From positions 17,968 through 81,967 of the forward strand of contig CAJIYK010000006.1 in assembly GCA_905181685.1 (NCBI GenBank): a DNA stretch of 64,000 bases. The letters run 5' to 3'. A program made the translations under genes and the position numbers. Shown piece after piece: positions 20,431 to 30,825 of the stretch. Positions within the stretch are counted from its first letter, which is position 1; each line of letters opens with the position of its first letter. The stretch is from Methylophilales bacterium BACL14 MAG-120910-bin43 (GTDB taxonomy: Bacteria > Pseudomonadota > Gammaproteobacteria > Burkholderiales > Methylophilaceae). A model generated the notes under the pieces. That model was not told the DNA's origin. It did no database searches and saw only the letters and a list, made by a program, of their open reading frames with translations.

Positions 20431-22449
20431 CTGATAGCTTTCTTTTATGATTTTTGATTTGGTTGTTAATGCAATCCTGATTACATCAATGATGACTATC
20501 CATAAGATAATTACTAAGAATATAGTAATACCCGCATCAAGCTTTAAATTGAAAATAAGTTTTTGTGCGACATCAATTCCGTAATCAGGAATATATCCAT
20601 TACTTATTTTTTCAGTCATTGAGTTAGCTGCTGAAAGAAAACCTATACGAATATCTTCGCTAAATATTTTTTGATAGGCAGCCGAGGTTGTAACTATCAT
20701 AAGCCACACTAATGGAATTGCTGTAATCCAAGCAAATTTAATCTTATCTGATTTTATCAATATCGCAGTCCCAACGCTTAAAGCAATTGCCGCTAACATT
20801 TGATTTGCAATGCCAAATAAAGGCCACAGGATATTTACTCCACCGTTAGGATCAATAACGCCTATGTATAAGAAATAACCCCAACATGAGACCACAATAA
20901 AGCTTGTCAAGATTATTGATGGAAGCCAGGAAGTTTGTCCTAACTTAGGGTGAAGATTCCCCAACATATCCTGCAACATGAATCTTCCAACTCTTGTACC
21001 AGAATCTAACGTAGTTAATATAAATACAGCTTCAAACATGATGGCAAAGTGATACCACAAAGCGAGCAAATGCTTTCCAAAGGCGTTAGCAAAAATAGTC
21101 GCCATTCCAACTGCCAGTGATGGGGCTCCTCCCGTTCTTGCAAATAATGTAGATTCACCAACATCCTTAGCCAATTGGTTCATCTGTTCAACGGTTACCG
21201 AATAACCCCATGAATTGATTTTGCTGATTATTTCATTAGCCTCTGTGCCAACAATTCCAGCAGGACTATTAATTGCAAAATATATTCCAGGCTCTAAAAC
21301 GCAAGCTGCCACCATTGCCATAATTGCAACAAATGCCTCAAGAAGCATTCCACCATAACCAATCATCGGAATGTGTCTTTCATTATCTATTAATTTTGGG
21401 GTTGTTCCTGATGAGATGAGTGCATGAAACCCAGAAATTGCACCACAAGCAATTGTGATAAAAACAAATGGAAATACACTCCCCCCAAAAATAGGTCCAG
21501 ATCCATCTATGAATTGAGTAACCGCAGGCATTTTTATATCAGGCTGCATAATTGCAATAGCAATAGCTAGGAAAATAATAGTGCCAAGCTTCACAAAGGT
21601 TGATAAATAATCTCTTGGTGCAAGGAGCATCCATATTGGCAAAACAGCTGCGATAAAGCCATAGATAATGAGAGACCATGCCAAGAAAAGACCACTATGA
21701 TCAAAATAACTTCTCATTGATTCCGAATTATCAATGATGCTCCCCATATAAACTGCCATTAAAAGCAAAATAACTCCAATAGCAGTTGCTTCTAGAACTC
21801 TTCCGGGGCGAATAAATCTCATATAAAAACCAACAAGAATTGCTATTGGAATGGTCGCGACAACCGTTGATGTTGCCCAGGGACTGTTTTTCATTGCATT
21901 TACAACTACTAAGCCTAAAACAGCAATTAGGATAATCATGATTACGAAAGTACCAATCATCGAAGCAAAGCCAGCTAGAGCACCCAACTCTTCTTTAGCC
22001 ATTTGACCCAAACTTTTACCATTTCTTCTAACTGAAAAAAATAAAATAACCATATCTTGAACAGCACCACCCACTACTGCCCCCACTAAAATCCAAATTG
22101 TGCCGGGTAGATAACCAAATTGAGCTGCAAGAGTTGGGCCAACAAGGGGTCCTGGTCCAGCAATAGCAGCAAAATGAATGCCAAATAATACCCATTTATT
22201 TGTAGGGACAAAATCTTGACCATTACTAAATTTAACTGCGGGAGTCTGTCTTGAGCCATCAATTACCAGTGCCTTTGTTGCAATCCAGGCAGAATAAAAT
22301 CGATAAGCAACCGTATAAATACATATTGCTGCCGTGATAAACCATATCGCATTGATAGACTCTTCTCTCTGAAGTGCTATTAATGAAAATGCAAAGGCAC
22401 CAAGAAGTGATACAAGTGCCCAAATGATTTTATTTCCAATATTTTTCAT
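20431..22449 (-). CDS. cstA: Carbon starvation protein A family transporter
   Basis: A large inner-membrane transporter; characterised family members import pyruvate or peptides. The protein has about 16-18 hydrophobic segments. Family segments include FGIHFAAIAGPGPLVGPTLAAQ near residue 90, VGAVVGGAVQDM, the ISSGTTPKLI region near residue 350, and LTTLDSGTRVGRFMLQD near residue 490. About 673 residues belong to CstA. The open frame continues to 20308 without a stop because ybdD reads in frame, which I take as an indel effect. It directly follows the DUF429 gene (start one base after that stop). Confidence 0.9.
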
Positions 22450-23136
22450 TTAGTAATAAATTTTACTTAAAGGAGTTTCTGGTTTTTTTGGAACGTAAGA
22501 AGCCATATTAGCAATTATTTTCTGGGTTGACCATAGAACTGCAATAGCATCTAAAATGTCATCATCTGCAACATCGCATCTCTTAAAACTAGCTCTTATT
22601 TTCTCAAAATCAAATTTTGGAAATAGCTTTTTGACTAATTTATATCTCACTTTAAATCCTTCATCAGTTTTTTTTCCTAACTCAATTACCCTCATATCAT
22701 TCATCGCCATAAAACTTAATTCAGGATGAACCTCATATAGTTTTATTTTTTTATTTGGTTTACAAAAAATTTTCCTTGCTTCCTTTATTTTGGAGAATAA
22801 AAACCATGATTGCTTTGAAATCTTTTTTCCACAAATTGACTCATTAATTTCACATGCAGCAGTGTAGTTATCTGAATGTAATGTTTCTAAAGCAGGAGCT
22901 GAAAATATCGTAGAGGCTCTAGATTTTAATAAGGTTCTCGCCTCAGCATCTGCCATACGAAATCCTTTTTCATGTATGGCTAATGGAATATCAATTCCAG
23001 CTATCGATTTTTGACTACTTATACTTTCTAAATCATTTAAGTCCTTAATTAGCCTTATACTTAAGTCACCTTTAGTTCTCTCTTCAGCCACTACCCAGCC
23101 GAATTTACATCCATCGATTCCAAAAATATCTTTCAT
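22450..23136 (-). CDS. DUF429 family protein (predicted RNase H-like nuclease)
   Basis: A 228-residue protein of uncertain function. It has the DUF429 pattern: FGIDGCKFGWVVA at the N-terminus, IAGIDIPLAI near residue 47, ADAEARTLLKSRASTIFSAPA near residue 62, and YEVHPELSFMAMN near residue 133. A Cys-Asp-Asp segment (RCDVADDDILDAIAVLW) near residue 185 supplies acidic residues. These fit the predicted RNase H-like fold, but no substrate is known. It is the first gene of a unit with cstA, with zero spacing, and is divergent from coaBC across 43 bases. Confidence 0.75.
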   Translation of the reverse strand: MKDIFGIDGCKFGWVVAEERTKGDLSIRLIKDLNDLESISSQKSIAGIDIPLAIHEKGFRMADAEARTLLKSRASTIFSAPALETLHSDNYTAACEINESICGKKISKQSWFLFSKIKEARKIFCKPNKKIKLYEVHPELSFMAMNDMRVIELGKKTDEGFKVRYKLVKKLFPKFDFEKIRASFKRCDVADDDILDAIAVLWSTQKIIANMASYVPKKPETPLSKIYY

Positions 23137-23179
23137 ATTTGTTATACTTTCATTCCTAATAAATTATTTTAACTTAACA

Positions 23180-24380
23180 ATGCTTAAAAAAAAGATTCTG
23201 CTGGGAGTCACAGGGAGTATAGCTGCTTACAAGGCTGCTGAATTAATTCGACTACTGCGTAAAAATAATTTTTTTGTCCAGGTTGTTTTAACAAAGTCAG
23301 CTAAAGCAATTTGTTACCCCATTGACTCTTCAAGCCCTTTCTGGGAATCCTGTTTTAGAAAATATGTGGGAACCTACAGAGGGTAATGGAATGGAACATA
23401 TCAATCTTGCAAGAACTGCAGATTTAATATTAATCGCACCGGCTTCTGGTAACTTCATTGCTAAACTAGCTAATGGCTTAGCAGATGACCTTCTAACCAA
23501 TCTATGCCTAGCTAGATCATGTCCGCTTCTTGTAGCCCCCGCGATGAACGTTGAAATGTTTAACAATACAGCCACACAAAGAAACATAGAGACAATAAAA
23601 AAAGATGGCATAGTAATTTCTGGTCCAGATTCGGGTGAACAGGCTTGCGGTGAAGTTGGTTTTGGAAGGCTAATAAATTTTGAATCAATAATGCTTGATA
23701 TTAAAAAAATAATATCTCCTCAAATTTTTTCTAATAAGAAAATCTTAATATCATCTGGTGCTACGCTTGAAAAAATTGATGAAGCTCGAGCTATTACCAA
23801 TTTAAGCTCTGGTTTAATGGGATTAAATCTTGCGAAAATGGCATATACGATGGGAGCAGAGGTGACTGTTATTTCTGGTCACTCCAATTATGAATTTCCA
23901 CCCTGCATTAACACATTAAAAGCAATTAATCATGATGAGATGAGTAATTCTATTACTTCTCATATTGAAAAAAATGATATCTACATTAGCGCTGCCGCGA
24001 TATCTGACTATAAACCAAACTTCACAGAAGGTAAGATAAAGAAAGAAAGCGAAAAAATTTCCCTAGAGCTAACAAAAACTAAGGATATTCTCAGTCACAT
24101 AGGAAAAGACTTTAGCCATAAGTTAGTTGTTGGGTTTGCTGCTGAATCTGAAAATTTAATTGAGAATGCAAGAAATAAGCTTGTATCAAAAAATCTAGAC
24201 ATTATTGTCGGTAATGAGATTAAACATTCAATGGGAAAAACAAGAGCTAAAATGGTTATTATCGATCAATATGAAGAGAGGTATCTGCCTGAGGCTGAAA
24301 AAGAGGAACAAAGTAGAATTATCTTAGAACATATATTTAAATTTTTCACGAGAGTAAAGACGCATGACACTATCAATTGA
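23180..24380 (+). CDS. coaBC: Bifunctional CoaBC (PPC synthetase / decarboxylase; one frameshift)
   Basis: Converts 4'-phosphopantothenate to 4'-phosphopantetheine in coenzyme A synthesis. The N-terminal flavin decarboxylase part begins [20 protein letters not shown] and contains the family motif [24 protein letters not shown] and VAPAMN. The C-terminal synthetase part has [22 protein letters not shown] and AAAISDYKP. An extra base near 23312 splits it after VVLTKSAK; the proper continuation is [15 protein letters not shown]. Corrected length is about 399 residues, near E. coli Dfp. The 3' end overlaps dut by 17 bases. Confidence 0.93.
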
Positions 24381-24816
24381 CTTTAAAATCCTTAATCCAT
24401 TGATTAAGGATCATATCCCAACTTATGCATCAGAAGGCTCTGCTGGTCTTGATCTGCGAGCGTGTATAGATGATCCTGTAGTAATAAATCCAGGTAAAAC
24501 AGAGCTGATTCCTACAGGTATCTCAATTTTTATTAAAGACCCAGGATATGCAGGTCTTATATTGCCAAGGTCAGGGCTTGGGCATAAGCATGGGATAGTT
24601 CTTGGTAACCTAGTAGGATTGATTGACTCAGATTATCAAGGTGAATTATTCATCTCTACATGGAACAGAGGTACATCATCATTTACCATAAACTCTTTGG
24701 ATAGAATTGCACAGCTAGTAATAGTTCCAGTATCACAAGCAACGTTTAATTTGGTTTCAGACTATTCCAAAAGTGATCGTGGAGATGGTGGTTTCGGAAG
24801 CACCGGAAAGTCTTAA
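24364..24816 (+). CDS. dut: dUTP diphosphatase
   Basis: Hydrolyses dUTP to dUMP, keeping uracil out of DNA and feeding thymidylate synthesis. The 150-residue trimeric-type enzyme shows the five dUTPase motifs in order: [42 protein letters not shown], and the C-terminal [11 protein letters not shown] arm. The ATG lies inside the end of coaBC, an arrangement conserved in many proteobacteria (dfp-dut). Confidence 0.97.
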   Translation: MTLSIDFKILNPLIKDHIPTYASEGSAGLDLRACIDDPVVINPGKTELIPTGISIFIKDPGYAGLILPRSGLGHKHGIVLGNLVGLIDSDYQGELFISTWNRGTSSFTINSLDRIAQLVIVPVSQATFNLVSDYSKSDRGDGGFGSTGKS

Positions 24817-24823
24817 AAAAGAC

Positions 24824-24852
24824 TTGATATGACGCTAAATTCTATGGATAAT
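24824..24852 (+). promoter_or_regulatory. Promoter for rpmB-rpmG
   Basis: TTGATA (24824-24829) and GATAAT (24847-24852) are spaced by 17 bases, each one mismatch from consensus, in the dut/rpmB spacer. The implied leader before rpmB is about 30 bases. Confidence 0.6.
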
Positions 24853-24890
24853 AAACGTCTTTTTGCGAATTTGAACAATCGAGGTTAGAT

Positions 24891-25127
24891 ATGGCTAGAG
24901 TATGTGATGTAACAGGGAAGAAAACGACAACAGGGAACAATGTTTCTCATGCTAAGAATAGAACGCGTCGTAAATTTCTCCCCAATCTTCAAAGTCGTAA
25001 ATTTTGGGTTGAAAGTGAGAACCGTTGGGTTTCTATGAAAATATCTGGTGCAGCGCTAAGAACTATCGATAAGCTTGGGATTGATGAAGTTCTTAAAAGA
25101 ATGCGTGAAGATGGTAAAAAGGTTTAA
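24891..25127 (+). CDS. rpmB: 50S ribosomal protein L28
   Basis: A small rRNA-binding protein of the large subunit. The 78-residue sequence begins [11 protein letters not shown] and continues with [20 protein letters not shown] and the [15 protein letters not shown] segment, all standard for proteobacterial L28. It is the first gene of the conserved rpmB-rpmG pair, 10 bases before rpmG, with a readable promoter upstream. Confidence 0.97.
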   Translation: MARVCDVTGKKTTTGNNVSHAKNRTRRKFLPNLQSRKFWVESENRWVSMKISGAALRTIDKLGIDEVLKRMREDGKKV

Positions 25128-25137
25128 GGAGTAAATT

Positions 25138-25293
25138 ATGAGAGAAAAAATAAGATTAGATTCGTCAGCAGGTACTGGACATTTTTATACAACGACAAAA
25201 AATAAAAGAACCATGACTGAAAAGTTTGAAATTAAAAAATTCGACCCAACTATTCGTAAACACGTCATCTATAAAGAAAATAAAATTAAATAA
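25138..25293 (+). CDS. rpmG: 50S ribosomal protein L33 (zinc-free form)
   Basis: A 51-residue large-subunit protein that starts [17 protein letters not shown] and continues [20 protein letters not shown]. It has none of the four zinc-ligand cysteines of C+ L33, so it is the C- paralogue type used by most Gram-negative bacteria. A GGAG Shine-Dalgarno sequence precedes the ATG. It follows rpmB in an operon and ends four bases before the stop codon of the convergent MscS-type gene. Confidence 0.95.
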   Translation: MREKIRLDSSAGTGHFYTTTKNKRTMTEKFEIKKFDPTIRKHVIYKENKIK

Positions 25294-25297
25294 TTTT

Positions 25298-26583
25298 TTA
25301 TTTTTGAGTAATGATGGTTCTGTGTGGATAAGGTATTTCAATAGAATTATTATTAAATTCATCAAAAATAGCTCTATATATATCAGATTTTAAAAGTAAA
25401 AATCCTTTGTCAGGATCAACGATATAGCACGCAATATGCAAATTGATACCGCTATCGGCAAACTCTTTTACATATACAATTGGCTTCGGCTCTTTGATAA
25501 CTCTCTCTTCTGCATTACAAACTCTAAGAATTATCTCTATCGCCTTATCAATAGAAGAATCATAGCTAATTTGTATATCTAAGGGAATCTTTACTGTGGT
25601 ATTCGAAAAAGTTAGGTTAGTAATTTCACTTGTTAATAATTGTTCGTTGGGTATAAGTATTTCGACACCATCTAATTTTCTTATTGCTGTATAACGAGCC
25701 TTTATTGATAGAACTCTTCCATGATCTTCTCCAATCTGAAGCATATCACCAACTCTTATAGACTCATCACTAAGTAATAAAAAACCACTGACATAATTTG
25801 ATGCAATCTTTTGAAAGCCAAAAGCTAAACCTAAGCCAAATGCCCCACCAAAGATAGTCAAAAATGATAAATCAATACCAAGAGCAGTTAAAACAGTTAT
25901 AACAGCAATTATATATAATAAAATCCTAAAAATTTTAGTCAGGATAATTCTTTGGTTTATTCTTAAACTTTTATTTTTTATGCTCATGATGCGGTTTTCA
26001 AAGAAGCTTGCTATTGTCATTGCAATTAGGATCGCAATAAATATCCCCAAAAAACCCTCAACTAAATGTAGAAGTGATAATTTAGATTCACCAATGCTAA
26101 ATTCTATAGATTGAAAGTAACTCTGAATTTGTTTTACAATTCCTAATTGAGCCGCCAAATATCCTAGAACTATTATTACTGCAACTATGTTTTCAAAGGG
26201 CGTAGCCAGGGTCCTGGCTTTAAAATGTATCTTGTAAAAATTATAGTAAGTCTTACGATGATTAATATCAATAGGATGCTGTTAGCAAAAAATAACAATC
26301 TCCATTGGAGGTCACCCTCTCTTATGAAAAACATTGCTGTTGAGAGAATCAACAACATCAATATCGGCCTAAAAATTTTAAAAATATCTCTTAGATTTAG
26401 ATTTTCTTTATCGCCACTCTTGAGGTTCTTTCTAATTAATTTTTCCACTAAGAAAGCCGTGCTTATAACTATAACTAATAACAAAAATTGTGAAATAAAG
26501 CCCCAACTCATTAAAGTTTCTAAAGTGAAATTGTTCTTTAGATAAATCAGGTTGCTTTGCATTTGAGTATATTCAAGATTCAT
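25298..26583 (-). CDS. MscS-family mechanosensitive channel (one frameshift)
   Basis: A pressure-release or small-solute channel of the inner membrane. The N-terminal half has several hydrophobic helices. The pore helix and upper beta region follow, with the strong MscS signature LSFLTIFGGAFGLGLAFGFQKIASNYVSGF (given here in part: FGGAFGLGLAFGFQKIA). Then comes RVGDMLQIGEDHGRV and the NEQLLTSEITNLTF segment of the cytosolic beta domain. A missing T near 26205 interrupts the frame at RPFENI. Corrected length is about 428 residues, longer than E. coli MscS (286), because of extra N-terminal helices. It lies close to mgtE on the same strand. Confidence 0.85.
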
Positions 26584-26605
26584 TTAAATAAAGACTTTCA
26601 TAAAT

Positions 26606-28042
26606 TTATATTAAAACTAAAGTGGCAAGTCCTAGGAAAATAAAGAAACCTCCACTATCTGTCATTGCAGTTATTAAAACACTTGATCCTACTGCTGGAT
26701 CTTTACCCAAGCGATGCATCAAAATTGGCATCAGAACTCCCATAATCGCTGCAAGGATAAGATTTAACATCATTGCACTCGCCATAACAAAACCTAAATC
26801 GGCATTATTGTATAAATAAAATGCGAATAAACCTACTATTGATCCCCATATCAACCCATTCAAAAGTGCGACACTTATCTCTTTATATAACAAGGATCGT
26901 ATGCTTGATTGAGTTAATTGCCCTATCGCTAAAGCTCTAACAATCATCGCTGTAGTTTGATTGCCTGAATTACCGCCAATACTTGCAATAATTGGCATTA
27001 ATGCTGCCAAGGCAACCACTTTTTCAATTGAACCCTCAAAAATACCAATCACTCTTGATGCAATAAAAGCAGTTAATAAATTTATTGCCAACCATGCCCA
27101 TCTGTTTTGAACTGATTTCCATATTGATGAAAAAATATCTTCTTCTTCCCTCAATCCAGCCATAGAAAATTTTTCATTATCAGATTCTTGTCTAATAAAA
27201 TCCATTACTGCTTCAACAGTCAACCTACCAACTAATTTTTTATTTTCATCAACCACAGGAGCCGTAACTAAATCATATCTTTCAAAAGCATTTGAAGCTT
27301 CATCAGCTAAATCTTCTGGCTTAAACAGAACTACTTCTTTTGCCATAATATTTTTAACTATTGTTGTTGGAGCATTAACAATTATTCTTTCTAATGGCAA
27401 AACTCCCAAAATTAAACCATCTTTATCTACAACAAATAATTTATCAGTATGGTTTGGTAGCTTCTTAATTTTTCTTAAATAATTTAAAACAACTTCTAAA
27501 GTTAAATCTTCTCTAATAGTTGTTATCTCAAATTCCATTAAGCTACCTACAGAGTCTTCTGGGTATGATAATGCTGACTGAAGTCTCTCTCTATTTTGAA
27601 TATCTAAATTTTCTAGTAAGTCTTTCAGGACTTCTTCAGGTAAATCTGGTGCAATATCTGCAATCTCATCTGTTTCAAGTTGCTCTGCAGCTGCCAACAA
27701 CTCTGTACTGTCCATATCGGCTATAAGGGTTTGACGCACAGAATCAGATACCTCAATTAGGATATCACCTTCATTTTCACTCTTAACTAAATCCCATAAA
27801 ACTAAACGTTTTTGGACTGGCAATGACTCAAGAATATCTGCAATATCAGCGGGATGAAGATCATCTAGTAAGCTTTCGAGTGAGCTTATATTTTTTTTAC
27901 TAACAAGATTTTTAATTAATGCATGCTTCTCATCCACTGAGTTATCATTAGAATTTTCAGAAAACTCAGAACTCTCTAATAGTTCATCAATTTGCTCTAT
28001 CAGATCATTCAAACTTTCTTTTCTTTCGATATTATTTTTCAT
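26606..28042 (-). CDS. mgtE: Magnesium transporter MgtE
   Basis: A Mg2+ channel/transporter of the inner membrane. The 478-residue protein has the expected plan: an N-terminal helical superhelix domain with LHPADIADILESLP near residue 80, two CBS domains at roughly residues 165-285 (VGSLMEFEITTIREDLTL; VVDENKKLVGRLTVEAVMD), then a plug helix and five membrane segments. The pore region LMPIIASIGGNSGNQTTAMIVRALA is present near residue 345. The promoter region carries a perfect palindrome over the -10 element, so control by a repressor is possible. It is followed by the MscS-type gene 22 bases on. Confidence 0.95.
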   Translation of the reverse strand: MKNNIERKESLNDLIEQIDELLESSEFSENSNDNSVDEKHALIKNLVSKKNISSLESLLDDLHPADIADILESLPVQKRLVLWDLVKSENEGDILIEVSDSVRQTLIADMDSTELLAAAEQLETDEIADIAPDLPEEVLKDLLENLDIQNRERLQSALSYPEDSVGSLMEFEITTIREDLTLEVVLNYLRKIKKLPNHTDKLFVVDKDGLILGVLPLERIIVNAPTTIVKNIMAKEVVLFKPEDLADEASNAFERYDLVTAPVVDENKKLVGRLTVEAVMDFIRQESDNEKFSMAGLREEEDIFSSIWKSVQNRWAWLAINLLTAFIASRVIGIFEGSIEKVVALAALMPIIASIGGNSGNQTTAMIVRALAIGQLTQSSIRSLLYKEISVALLNGLIWGSIVGLFAFYLYNNADLGFVMASAMMLNLILAAIMGVLMPILMHRLGKDPAVGSSVLITAMTDSGGFFIFLGLATLVLI

Positions 28043-28064
28043 AATTTTAGGTGGATGAAAACAT

Positions 28065-28087
28065 GTACTTATTATAAGTACTTATAC
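28065..28087 (-). promoter_or_regulatory. mgtE promoter with overlapping palindromes (possible operator)
   Basis: On the minus strand TATAAT (28071-28076) lies 29 bases before the mgtE ATG. It sits inside a perfect palindrome, gtacttat-t-ataagtac (28065-28081), that overlaps a second perfect one, tataagtacttata (28073-28086). A weak -35 (TTGTTT) is 18 bases further up. The dyad over the -10 is typical of a repressor site, but no repressor is identified. Confidence 0.45.
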
Positions 28088-28099
28088 TTAAAATAAACA

Positions 28100-28130
28100 A
28101 AAAAAAACCAGCTTTAAGCTGGTTTTTTAA
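28100..28130 (-). terminator. Bidirectional terminator after rplQ
   Basis: A stem of about 11 bp (aaaaaaccagc with gctggtttttt, 5-base loop) carries A and T runs on both sides. It lies 19 bases past the rplQ stop and ends the long ribosomal block. Confidence 0.85.
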
Positions 28131-28148
28131 AATAAAACATTATCTAGA

Positions 28149-28709
28149 CTATGCTTTTTTTGCCGCAGGCTTTTTAGTTTCTGCTTTTTTTGCCGCAGGC
28201 TTTTTAGTTTCTGCTTTTTTTGCCGCAGGCTTTTTAGTTTCTGCTTTTTTTGCCGCAGGCTTTTTAGTTTCTTCTATTGGTGTAACGTCAATAGGATTAT
28301 TTGTGTTCGTTGAATCTAGTTTTTTCTCTTCAGGGGTCTCTTCTTTTTTAATTGGTCTTTCCACAAGCTCAACATATGCCATTGGAGCGTTGTCACCTTT
28401 TCTAAAACCACATTTAAGAATTCTTAAGTATCCACCCGCTCTTTTGCTATATCTAGGACCTAACTCACTAAATAATTTTCCTACAATCTCTCTATCTCTT
28501 AAGCGACTGAAAGCTAATCTTTTATTGTGAACACTAGTCTCTTTAGCGAGAGTAATCATTGGTTCAGCATACTTCCTTAATTCTTTAGCTTTTGGAAGAG
28601 TAGTTCTAATTAGCTCATGTTTAAATAATGAAACAACCATATTTTTAAACATAGCCTTTCTATGACTACTCGTTCTATTTAACTTTCTATGTGCCTTACC
28701 ATGTCGCAT
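28149..28709 (-). CDS. rplQ: 50S ribosomal protein L17 with repeat-rich C-terminal tail
   Basis: A large-subunit protein near the peptide exit tunnel. Residues 1-120 are ordinary L17: [38 protein letters not shown], and [20 protein letters not shown]. The family is normally about 125-130 residues; this one has 186. The extra C-terminal part has an acidic linker and then four exact copies of the ten-residue unit [10 protein letters not shown]. The tail is Lys/Ala/Pro rich, like histone H1-type tails, and may add rRNA contacts or be disordered. It is the last gene of the alpha operon, followed by a terminator. Confidence 0.96.
   Translation of the reverse strand: MRHGKAHRKLNRTSSHRKAMFKNMVVSLFKHELIRTTLPKAKELRKYAEPMITLAKETSVHNKRLAFSRLRDREIVGKLFSELGPRYSKRAGGYLRILKCGFRKGDNAPMAYVELVERPIKKEETPEEKKLDSTNTNNPIDVTPIEETKKPAAKKAETKKPAAKKAETKKPAAKKAETKKPAAKKA
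28152..28271 (-). repeat. Four perfect 30-bp tandem repeats in the L17 tail
   Basis: A 30-base unit (plus strand begins tgctttttttgccgcaggct) is repeated four times without a mismatch. It codes for a Lys-Pro-Ala-Ala-Lys-type decapeptide. Exact identity implies recent expansion or ongoing homogenisation. Confidence 0.95.
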
Positions 28710-28735
28710 GTTATTACTCCAAAACTATTTTTAAT

Positions 28736-29720
28736 TTATACTTTTTCGACGCCTTCATCTGGCCAGTTTTCAACTGTCATACCAAGTGTTAAGCCTTTTG
28801 ATGAAAGGATATCTTTAATTTCATTTAAGGATTTTCTTCCTAAATTAGGAGCTTTTAATAAATCACTTTCGTTTCTTTGAACCAAGTCACCAATGTAATA
28901 AATACTTTCAGCCTTAAGGCAGTTAGCAGACCTAACAGTTAATTCTAAATCATCAACAGGTCTTAATAAGACCGGATCTATAACTGGTGCCTCTTTAACT
29001 TCTACCTCACTTAATTCACTTTCTAAATTTGCAAAACAGATAATTGACCACGTAAGATAAATGCTGCATCTCTTATCGCTTCCTCTGCATCAACAACGCC
29101 ATTTGTTTCTACATCTAAAATAAGTTTATCTAAATCTGTTCTTTGCTCAACACGAGCGCTCTCAACGAAATAACTTACCTTATCTATAGGGCTAAAAGAA
29201 GCATCTATCCTATAAATCCTAATTCTGTTCCTTTTTCTTGACCTTTGTTTCTAACTGGGACTGCCTGATAACCTCTTCCCATTTCAACTCGAGCTTCGAT
29301 ATCTATCTTCCCGCCTTTATTTAAATGTGCAATAACAAGATCAGGATTTTTAATCTCAACATCATGCCCTACATCAAAGTCACCAGCAGTTACTTCTCCC
29401 TCTACATCTTTTTTAAGAGAGATGGTAGCGCTTGTATTGTTATGAATTCTTAGTGCAACTTTCTTGAGATTCAACAGAATGTCTACTACGTCCTCTTGGA
29501 CACCATCAATTGTAGAATATTCATGAACTACGGAATCAATTTTTACTTCAGTAATTGCATATCCTGGTATTGAAGATAAAAGCACTCTTCTAAGAGCGTT
29601 TCCTAATGTATGTCCAAAACCTCTTTCCATAGGCTCAAGAGTAACCTTAGCTCTATTAGGTGATTTAATATCAACATCAACAATTTTTGGTTTTAAATAT
29701 TCTGTAGGGCTGATTTCCAT
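28736..29720 (-). CDS. rpoA: RNA polymerase alpha subunit (two frameshifts)
   Basis: The assembly platform of RNA polymerase and the target of upstream promoter elements and activators. The N-terminal domain has [20 protein letters not shown] and [16 protein letters not shown]. The C-terminal domain is readable in another frame: [20 protein letters not shown] and [15 protein letters not shown], ending WPDEGVEKV. Two missing bases (near 29212, after LGFI, and in a T run near 29047, after GQLSV) split the gene in three. Corrected length is 328 residues against 329 in E. coli. rpoA is essential and single copy, so these are almost surely sequence errors. Confidence 0.96.
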
Positions 29721-29754
29721 AGTTATCCTTATTTAAATTTTTAGGCTAGATTTT

Positions 29755-30383
29755 TTATTTAGAGTAAAGCTCTACAACAAGCGACTCATTAATAGTAGAA
29801 GGTAAATCATCCCTCTCTGGTCTATTTTTAAATATTCCAGTTAATTTTTTTACATCTACCTCAAGCCATTCTGGTAAACCTCTCTCATCAGCAGCTTCTA
29901 ATGCAGATTTAATTCTTAATTGATCTTTAGATTGATCAGCAACACTAATACTGTCACCTGGTTGAACTTGGTAAGAAGGGATATTTACCCTTTTTCCATT
30001 AACTAGAATACTATTGTGTCTTACAATTTGTCTTGCCTCTGTTCGAGATCCACCTAGGCCCATTTTATAAGCAACATTATCCAGTCTAGATTCCAACATT
30101 TGTAAAAGGTTTTCACCTGTAATACCTTTTTTTCTATCGGCTTCTGCATAATAACTTCTAAACTGCTTCTCCAATACACCATAAATTCTTCTTAATTTTT
30201 GTTTTTCTCTAAGCTGAACTCCGTAATCGAAAGTCTTGAAGCTCTTCTCTGTCCATGTTGGCCAGGAGGATAATTTCTTTTTTCAATTGCACATTTTTCA
30301 GTAAAGCACTTCTCAGCTTTTAGAAAAAGCTTCTCACCTTCTCTTCTACATTGACGACATTTAGGATCTAGATTTCTGGCCAA
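29755..30383 (-). CDS. rpsD: 30S ribosomal protein S4, C+ (zinc-type) form (one frameshift)
   Basis: A 16S rRNA-binding assembly initiator; in E. coli also the repressor of the alpha operon. The N-terminus has a four-cysteine motif, CRQC then CFTEKC, absent from E. coli S4, so this is the zinc-binding C+ version. The S4 RNA-binding domain follows: [27 protein letters not shown]. One missing base near 30228 breaks the gene inside [11 protein letters not shown]. Corrected length is 209 residues. It lies between rpsK and rpoA as usual. Confidence 0.95.
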
Positions 30384-30420
30384 GTTATTCTCCTATAGCT
30401 CTCTAACGTTTAACATTTAA

Positions 30421-30813
30421 TTAAATTCTTCTCTTTTTTGGGGGTCTACATCCATTATGTGGCACTGGTGTAATATCTTGGATGCTTGTTATTTTTAATC
30501 CTACTGAATTAAGCGCTCTCACAGAAGACTCTCTTCCAGGTCCAGGCCCTTTAATTCTTACTTCAATATTTTTTACTCCGTATTCTTGAGCAGCTTTACC
30601 AGCAGCCTCTGCTGCTACTTGCGCAGCAAAAGGGGTACTTTTTCTTGACCCTTTAAAACCTGCACCACCAGAAGTAGCCCATGAAAGAGCATTACCTTGT
30701 CTGTCTGTGATTGTAATTATTGTATTGTTAAAAGATGCGTGAACGTGAGCTATACCCTCTGACACATTCTTTTTAACTTTTTTCTTTACACGAACGGTTT
30801 TATCAACTGCCAT
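30421..30813 (-). CDS. rpsK: 30S ribosomal protein S11
   Basis: Part of the small-subunit platform, next to the 3' end of 16S rRNA. The 130-residue protein has the S11 hallmarks [55 protein letters not shown], and the end [15 protein letters not shown]. It sits between rpsM and rpsD in the alpha operon, 12 bases from rpsM. Confidence 0.98.
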   Translation of the reverse strand: MAVDKTVRVKKKVKKNVSEGIAHVHASFNNTIITITDRQGNALSWATSGGAGFKGSRKSTPFAAQVAAEAAGKAAQEYGVKNIEVRIKGPGPGRESSVRALNSVGLKITSIQDITPVPHNGCRPPKKRRI

Positions 30814-30825
30814 AAATATTATCCT

